A DNA stretch of 64,000 nucleotides from Meles meles (taxonomy: Eukaryota > Chordata > Mammalia > Carnivora > Mustelidae): NCBI RefSeq assembly GCF_922984935.1, contig NC_060068.1:85398655-85462654 (forward strand). The letters run 5' to 3'. The number at the start of each line of letters is the position of its first letter. The first letter of the stretch is position 1. Below, one piece after another: positions 23,001 through 32,000 of the stretch. Below the pieces are notes generated by a model, which ran no database searches, was not told the DNA's origin, and saw nothing but the letters and a program-made list of their open reading frames with translations. A program made the translations under genes and the position numbers.

Positions 23001-26000
23001 ATGGCTCTTGATACTATCTAACATACATTTTGATGAAATCCATATAAACGTTTTTGTTCTTTACCCTTCCCAGAGTGATGATTCTGACATTTGGGATGAT
23101 ACAGCATTGATAAAAGCTTATGATAAAGCTGTGGCTTCGTTCAAGGTATGAAATGTTTACTAACTCATTTCCTTATTTCCTCATGTTAATCATTTGGTAA
23201 AAAAGATTAGCTGATAACATACTTAAAGTATTAATGTACATGTCACTCAGTTCTCATTTTGAAGACCAGTAGATACCATTGCTTAATTAACTTACCTGAT
23301 AATCTGATAATCTTCCTTTTTTTTTTTTTAAGATTTTATTTATTTATTTGACAGAGAGAGATCGCAAGTAGGCAGAGAGGCAGGCAGAGAGAGAGGGCAG
23401 CAGGCTCCCTGCTGAGCAGAGAGTCCGATGCGGGACTTGATCCCAGGACCCGGAGATCATGACCTGAGCCGAAGGCAGTGGCTTAACCCACTGAACCACT
23501 GAGGTGCCCATCTTCCTTTAAAAGTAGGCAGGTTCTCTGTATGTCATCCCTTTAGCAAAGGCCACCTAAGTAGAATTTTAAACACTATTTACTTTTAATG
23601 TGTTTGCATTGTGTCAAACAATAGAAGTCCTCTAATTCAGATTAGTGGAAGGGCAGCCTGAATTATAATTTCCATTTAACAAGCCTTCACTGAAATAATA
23701 ATGATAAATATCAGTAGTGCTATAATTAGTACTTGTAGAATATGTACAGCATTTTAGGCACCGTTCTAAGTGCTGTGCTTACATTAAATTAATCTTCCCC
23801 AAATCCTGTGAGTTGATTATCAAGTCAGGTGTTCCTGCTGGTAGGAATATACTATTCTTTTAGGGGCTGTAGTCTCTTTTTGTGGCCCAAACAAGACATT
23901 TACACAGTTGTCTGCCATTATCACTTTCCCTACCGTGTGAGGTATTTGTTTTTGAGCACCATTCATGGGCCTTCAGTAGTCCAGGCAAAGAGCATATCCT
24001 CAGAGCACCAGGTACAAAGTCCGCTTCTTTCCCTCAGTCACTCCTGTAGCATGAGGTAAAGATCAAACCTGTATGTCGTCCTTGAAGCTGAATTCAGATT
24101 TGTCAGTAATGCTTTACAGTATACCCTTAGAGTAGAAGCATACGAATGCGGGGTTCTGTAAAGTGCAGGCTAAAGTAGGGCTCAGTATTGGATGGAATTA
24201 ACAATATTGCAGAGGGAAGTAGTCTGAGTAGAGGGAAGAATAGCTTACGCTTATATATTTTTAAAGATTTTTGTTTTACACAGTATGATGAGGAGGTGGG
24301 GCAGAGGGAGAGAATCCCAAGCAGAGCCCAGCATGGGATTCAGTCTCACAGCCCTGAGATCATTTTAGTATATGTGCTGCTGAAGCGAGCACAGCCCTGA
24401 GATCATGACCTGATTTGAAACCAGGAGTCAGAGGGGTGCCTGGGTTGCTCAGTGGGTTAAAGCCTCTGCCTTCAGCCTGGGTCATGATCCTAGGGTCCTG
24501 GGATCGAGCCCTCCACTGGGCTCTCTGCTCAGCAGGGAGCCTGCTTCCCCCTCTCTCTATGCCTGCCTCTCTGCCTGCTTGTGATCTGTGTCTGTCAAAT
24601 AAATAAAATTTAAAAAAGAAAAAGAAACCAAGAGTCAGATACTTAACCAACTGAGCCACCAAGCACCCCAATAGTTTACTTTTAATTGTGTTGAATGTGA
24701 AGTAAACGTGAAGATAAGAAATTGGTAATTGGAAATGTTGGACTGAATGAAGAAGAAATGTCACCTGAATAATAGCTTTAAAAGTCTGCTTGCATAGAGG
24801 TTATAATTAAATTAATAGGAATAGGTGATCATAAGCAGGTAAAGAAGGGTGGACAGTTCTTTTCAGAAATGCCCATTTAAGACTTGATCAGAGAGGTAAT
24901 AAAGCATTGGAGTTCTCTGCATTGCTATATCCAAAATGTCATGAATTTCAAGACAAATGATTAGCAGAATATAATGTTACTGAAAGGATGAGAGTGAGGA
25001 CATAATTAAAGGGGTCCTTAAAGGGATGCTTGGGTGGCTTAGTCGGTTAAGGGCCTGCCTTCAGCTCAGGTCATGATCCTTGGGTCCTGGGATCGAGTCC
25101 CACATTGGGCTCCTTGCTCAGCAGGGAGCCTGCTTCTCCCTCTGCCTGCCACTCTCCCCTGCTTGTGTGGCCCCCCCCTCTCTCTCTGACAGATAAATAA
25201 ATTTTTTAAAAATAAATAAAATAGGGGCGCCTGGGTGGCTCAGTGGATTAAGCCGCTGCCTTCGGCTCAGGTCATGATCCCAGAGTCCTGGGATCGAGCC
25301 CCACATCGGGCTCTCTGCTCCGCAGGGAGCCTGCTTCCTCCTCTCTCTCTGCCTGCTTCTCTGCCTACTTGTGATCTCTCTCTCTGTCAAATAAATAAAT
25401 AAAATCTTTTTAAAAATAAATAAATAAATAAATAAATAAAATAAATAAAAGGGTCCTTAGAGCTGATAGCTGTATGATGCCTTCCAGAATAGTTTTTGTA
25501 TTGTGTGGGATGACGGAAAGAAGAAATAGAAGCTGTCTGAGTTGATGGGACCTTCAGACCAGCTTATAGTGACTGAGTTCTTTTGTTACACTTCTTTGAT
25601 GTTTTACCCTGTAACATGAACATTTCTCTTCTTGTTTTCATAGCATGCTCTAAAGAATGGTGACATTTCTGAAGCTTCAGATAAACCAAAAGGCACACCT
25701 AAAAGAAAACCTGCTAAGAAGAATAAAAGCCAAAAAAAGAATGCTACAACACCCCTGAAGCAGGTTATTTTTAAACATTGAGATTAAACTTCAAAGAATT
25801 TGTTGCTGTTTTTAAGAATAGTGTAAAATATTTTTAACTTAAATGATTAGTTATAATGTTTTCCATTGACAGGTAATCACAAAATTTCTAAAATAGCTAT
25901 TAAACTTTCTATAGTTTAAGAACATACGTGTTAATAAAAGTATACTGAAGTGGTTGGGAATGATCCATTGACGATTGTGTTCACTTTATGTGAGGGGTAC

Positions 26001-29000
26001 GATAGAGGAACCCAATGCTGTCTGAGAGGAGTACTACAGAACCCTAATCTGAATTGGCAGTGTTCTACTTAAGCTGAGAGATGGCTCTGCTTTTTTTTCC
26101 CCCAGCTTTGGACCACACATTCTATGGTCCTTGAACTAATACCCGGGAACCAAATATTCTGGTTGGAATCATATCTCCCATTTAAAATAGTAGACCCAAA
26201 AGCTAAATATTTTGGTGTCTCATTAGTTCCTTTAGTTTTATCATTACCAAGGGGGAAGAGGGCTAACATTTGATAAGCTCTCCCTGTGTCCTGGATCAGA
26301 GCACAGGACACTTTACACAAGTTCCCCCTGTCTGTTCTTTACAGCAAATACATGAGGTAGATTTTGCTGTAATTACTTAACAGATGAGGAAAATGAGACT
26401 TAAAGAGATTAAGAAACTTGTCCGTGATTATATAAATGGCAGAATTTATATGGCAAATCTGTGGCTTGATGATAGAAACAGAATTATATTGGAAATTCAT
26501 ACTTACGTGTTTTTGGCCCCAAACCTTTTTATATGATTCTGCATTCCAGATGAGTTAACTGGAGACTGTCCCCTTCACAACCTACCATACCCTACCTAAA
26601 CAAGATTGCAGTTCATCCTCTTTAAAAGAAGTATGTGAGTGTATGTATCTTTGGTTTCTTTTACAGTGGAAAGTTGGTGACAAATGTTCTGCCATTTGGT
26701 CAGAAGACGGCTGCATTTACCCAGCTACCATTGCTTCAATTGATTTTAAGAGAGAAACCTGCGTTGTGGTTTATACTGGATATGGAAATAGGGAGGAGCA
26801 AAATATATCTGATCTACTTTCCCCAGCCTCTGAAGTAGCTAATAATGTAGAACAGAATGCTCAGGAGGTAAGGATACGGAGGGGGAAAAAAAAAGAATTC
26901 TTGGAAGCCAAGAGGGAATGAGAAAATAAATACTATAACTAGTTGTTAGTTTGATCTACTGAAGCACTAATTCTTTTTTGTTTGTTTGATTTTTTTTAGA
27001 TTTTACTTATTTGACATACAGAGAGAGAAATCACAAGTAGGCAGAGAGGCAGGCAGAGAGAAGGGGGAAAGCAGGCTCCCCATTGAGCAGGGAGCCCGAT
27101 GCAGGACTCAATCCCAGGACTCTGGGATCACGACCTGAGCCAAAGGCAGAGGCTTTTGAGCCACCCAAGCACCCTGAAGCACTAATTCTTTTTTAATGAT
27201 ACCTTTAGGGACACCTGGGTGGCTCAGTGGGTTAAGCATTTGCCTTCAGCTCAGGTTGTGATCCCAGGGTCCAGGGATTGAGCCCCCCCATCGGGGTCCC
27301 TGCTCAGCAAGAGCCTGCTTCTCCCTCTGTCTGCTGCCCCCCCTTGCTTGTGCTCTCTGTCACGCTCTCTCTCAGACAAATAAATAAAATCTTTAAAAAA
27401 ATAAAAAAGATACCTTTGTAACAAAAACACATCTGTTTTTTCTTTCTAAAGAATGAAAACGAGAGTCAAATTTCAACAGATGAAAGTGAGAACTCCTCCT
27501 CCAGGTCTCCTGGAAATAAACCCAATAACATCAAGTCAAAAGCTGCTCCATGGAACTCTTTTCTCCCTCCACCGCCCCCCATGCCAGGATCGGGACTGGG
27601 ACCAGGAAAGGTACATTTCTACTCAGAAAAGTTTTCCTAGGAAATAGTTAAGAACTTTCTACTCCTGGGGCGCCTGGGTGGCTCAGTGGGTTGGGCCGCT
27701 GCCTTTGGCTCAGGTCATGATCTCAGGGTCCTGGGATCGAGTCCCGCATTGGGCTCTCTACTCAGCGGGGAGCCTGCTTCCCTCTCTTTCTCTCTCTCTC
27801 TCTCTGCCTGCCTCTCTGCCTACTTGTGATCTCTCTCTGTCAAATAAATAAATAAAATCTTAAAAAAAAAAAAAAGAACTTTCTACTCCTCCATTAAGTG
27901 AGTTTTAGCTTTTCTGTGAAACTGTAGTTTTCTGTGGATATTACAGATCTACACTTGAAAAATTTTTATAAAGGAAATAAGGTAGTAATGTAATGCAGAG
28001 TATTTTATACTGAAAGACTTTTTCAACTGTTTATGGAGGATTGCATGTTAGTTTGATGATTTAGTGAAATTAAGTTAAAAGGTATTATGGTGTTTTACGG
28101 TCTGCAGGGTGTTATGCTCTAGTTCCCCACGTCACTTGGGTAAGTGTGTAAAAACTGGAGGAAAACACAGCATTTACATCTAATTCAGATTAAATCCTAG
28201 GGTACTTCCAGATTGTTCTGTAGAATAAAATGCAAATAATATTTTGGAACCTATATGGTTCTTTTGGCTATAAGTAATGAACTTAGAAAAGATTTTTACT
28301 GGGGCACCTGGGTGGCTCAGTAGATTAAGTTTCTGCTTTCAGCCCAGGTCATGATCTCAGGTTCCCTGCCCAGGGGGGATTCTGCTTCTCCCTTTGCCCC
28401 ACTTTCCCCATCCCCCGCTCATTCTGTCTCTCAAATAAATTAATTAATTCAATCTTTGGAGGAAAAGAAAAATTTTTTTGTTTTAAGTTGTGTCGTGTAT
28501 GTGTGTCCCTATCCAGTTCTTTTATATAAAGCTGATTTCTGCACTGAAGGTTATATTATTCAGGCAGCAATAATAATAAATTAAAAATCATGACCTACTA
28601 AAACTTTTTCTGTGAGAGATTTCTTACTAGGTTTATATTATAATTTCTAGAATGATCAGACCTCTTAATTTATATATCATACTTTATTGGTCTCAGGGCT
28701 GGTTTTTCTTTTTTCTTTTCTTTTTTTTTGGACAGGAAGTTGGATTTATTGGTGGGCATGAATACAACAGGAGGGGTAGTGCCAAGGTTCTCATGAGTGC
28801 AGAGCCCTCCATTTGTCCGAGGGGCCATGGTTAGAGATGTATTTAACCCCACAGCCCTCTAAGATAAGCCACTTTTCAGCTGCCATGTCTTTAAATTAAT
28901 CCGCATTGAACTTAGTAAAGTCCCACTTCTTGGAGATGTGGATCTTCTGATAGCCAGGGAACTTGAACTTGGCCCTGTGTAGGGCCTCAATCACATGCTC

Positions 29001-32000
29001 CTTTTTCTGCAGCTTGGTATGGATGGACATGATGACTTGGCTAATGTGGACTCTGGCTGCTGTGACCTGGGGCTTTCCAAAGGCACCCCGCATACCTGTC
29101 TGCAGCCTAAATTGGAGATAGCCATTAGGTCAGACCTCAACATCTACTGGAAAGGGCTGTCTCCAAGGTCCTTTAGGGCAACCCATACAATCAACAGGCT
29201 GCATACACTACCAAGGAGGCTACTGTTTGCAGCCATGGCATGGTTTTTCTTATTAAATACGAGGTTTACTAATTTGTACAATATGTGCTGTACAGGAATA
29301 TGTAACTCAAAGGACATCCGTAAAAAGATTACACAGTTAGTAAAACTGTGGGGGAGATAGTCTTTTGTGATTTACCTACCTTGCTAAATATACTATCTCT
29401 GATTTATTAGGTAATTAGGAGTCTGTCTTGGTTTGATTTTACTTTCTGAATGTTTATATAGAAAGGAAATGAGGAATATCTAGATTTATGAGTCTTCACT
29501 ATTTGGTATATGAAATTCTATTTCATCTTTTGTGATATGTATAATATATTATTCTTGGTGGTGGTTTTGACTCTTATGGCACTGAATCATTTTCCTCCTT
29601 TCATGTGTAAATGGGTACATTCATCTTCCTTTGGAATGTTCTTTACAGCCTGGTCTAAAATTCAGTGGCCCACCACCACCTCCACCACCACCACACTTCT
29701 TATCATGCTGGCTGCCTCCATTTCCTTCTGGACCACCAGTAAGTGCAAAAGAATTCAGATTAAACGTTGCTTTCATACATACTTAGGGATTTAGCAGCAC
29801 ATGGGTGATTGCGAAATGTCATTTTAGACCATCCCTATGGTCAGATTCTCGTGGGTAACAATTGGAACCAAACCACAGGTTTTTGTTTTTAATGCCCTTC
29901 TGCTACTCACACTCAGTCCTCTTATTGGCCCCAACTCTGAGCCTTATATTCCTTCCTGTCAGAAATTGTATGTCATTCTATAGGGAGGTATCTCTTACTT
30001 AAAAGGATTTAATTGCACTGTAAGTAAGGATTAATCTTTTGCTCTTCCAGATATGCCTGGATGTTAGCTTCGCATAGACTGTGTGGATATCTAATGGTAG
30101 ACTTCTGGATATCAGCAGTAGGCTAGATACAAGACGCTTTTTAGCAAATTGCACGTGTTCCAGTCGGGGGCAGCACAGTTGTTCTACTGAAGACCTTTAC
30201 TTAAAATGCTGTCTGGGTGGTTTTTGAGTAAAAGCTTAGAAGTATGTATACATGCGATGTCTGGGTGGCTCAGTCGGTTCGGCATCTGACTCTTGATTTT
30301 GCTCAGGTCTATGATCTCAGGGTCATGGGACTGAACCCCACATCGGGCTCCATGTTCAGCATAGAATCTGCTTGAGATTGTTTCTCTCCCTCTGCCCCTA
30401 CCCACCAGCACATGTGCTCACATTCTCTCTCTCTCTGAATAAATAAAATCTTTAAAAAAAAAAAAAAAAAAGTATAATATACTTGGTCTTTTACCCATAG
30501 ATAATTAATGGAATGGAATAATAGTTCAAAAGTCAAAACAAAATAATTGACATTTTATATGATGTATCATCTTTTGATTCTTACTTATTTTGATTTTGTT
30601 GGTCTTTTGTTTTTACTCGTTGGCTTTCTCAAAATGTCTTTTTTTTTTTTTTTAAGTTTTAAATAGGAAATGGCATAAAATATAGGGGAAGATACAACAA
30701 ATATCCAGCTTTCTTTATGTAAAATGGATATCCAGACTTCAGTCTTTGTTTATTGACTTTAAAGTATGTCTTTTCTCTATTTCCAGATAATTCCCCCACC
30801 ACCTCCCATATGTCCAGATTCTTTTGATGATGCTGATGCTTTGGGAAGTATGTTAATCTCTTGGTACATGAGTGGCTATCATACTGGTTACTATATGGTA
30901 AGTGATCACTTAGCATCTTTCCTGACAACCACTTTGTGGTTATGTGACTTCGTTTTGTGACTAAAAAAGTATTTTGTTATGTTTGGTAGATCCTAAGGAT
31001 TGAAAATCACCTTAAAGTTAAAAAACAAACAATTATTTGTTTAAAGCTTACATTATTCTTGTATTATCCCTAAGTATAACTGTAGTGCATTTAAAATTTT
31101 TTCATGTTATTAGATAATGTTGATAATATGTTTTCTAATTTAATGATGCCCTTTCCAAATTATTTTCTAGTCTTATTAGCCTTTCTCTCTTTTTTTTTTT
31201 TAAGATTATTTATTTATTTCACAGAGGGAGAGAGATCACAAGTAGGCAGAGAGGCAGGCAGAGGGAGAGGGGGAGGCAGGCTACCCACCAAGCAGATAGC
31301 CTGATGTGGGGCTCGATCCCAGGGCCCTGAGACCATGACCTGAGCTGAAAGCAGAGGCTTTACACTGAGCCACCCAGGCGCCCCTAATCTTTCTCTTTCA
31401 ATCTGAAATAAAAATGCATTGTAGGAGGGGCGTCTGGGTGGCTCAGTGGGTTAAAGCCTCTACCTTTGGCTAAGGTCATGATCTCAGGGTCCTGGGATCG
31501 AGCCCCACATTGGGAATCTCTTCTCAGCAGGGAACCTGCTTCCCCCTTTCTCTCTCTCTGCCTACCTCTCTGCCTACTTGTGATCTCTGTCAATAAATAA
31601 TCTTTTTTAAAAAATGCATTGTAGGAGATAAAATGAATAGTATCTTGAAAAAGAAAGACAAAAAGTGTTGTTCTTTTTGTGCATAGAGGAAGGTCTGAGG
31701 TGATAATCCAGGCTGGACGTTAGGGACTGAAGCTCCGTACTTATCATTTGATATATCAGTTTGTTGCAGGCATGTAGTATTGGGATTTATCAAGAAATTT
31801 TTTAATTTTTTTAAATTTAAAAATCAATAAAGTTTTATTTAAGGAATTTTACATGTGATTTCCTTCCACTGCCAATCACTGTAGTTCCTCCAAAGTCAGA
31901 ATCATAATCTTCAAAATAGCACTTTTTTTTTTTTCTTATTTATTTGACACAGAGAGAGACAATGAGAGAGGGAACAGAAGCAGGGGGAGTGGGAGAGGGA

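Larger units (their letters stand above)
24258..24672 (-). mobile_element. Old CAN-SINE broken by two later insertions
   Basis: Pieces 24258-24362, 24406-24432 and 24640-24672 form one minus-strand SINE. A U6 fragment (24363-24389) and a plus-strand SINE (24433-24623) entered it later, each with its own target duplication. Confidence 0.9.

Noticed and set aside
29510..29794. A 94-codon plus-strand frame overlapping SMN exon 5.
   Set aside because: It is in a different frame from the [11 protein letters not shown] exon and runs through intron sequence.
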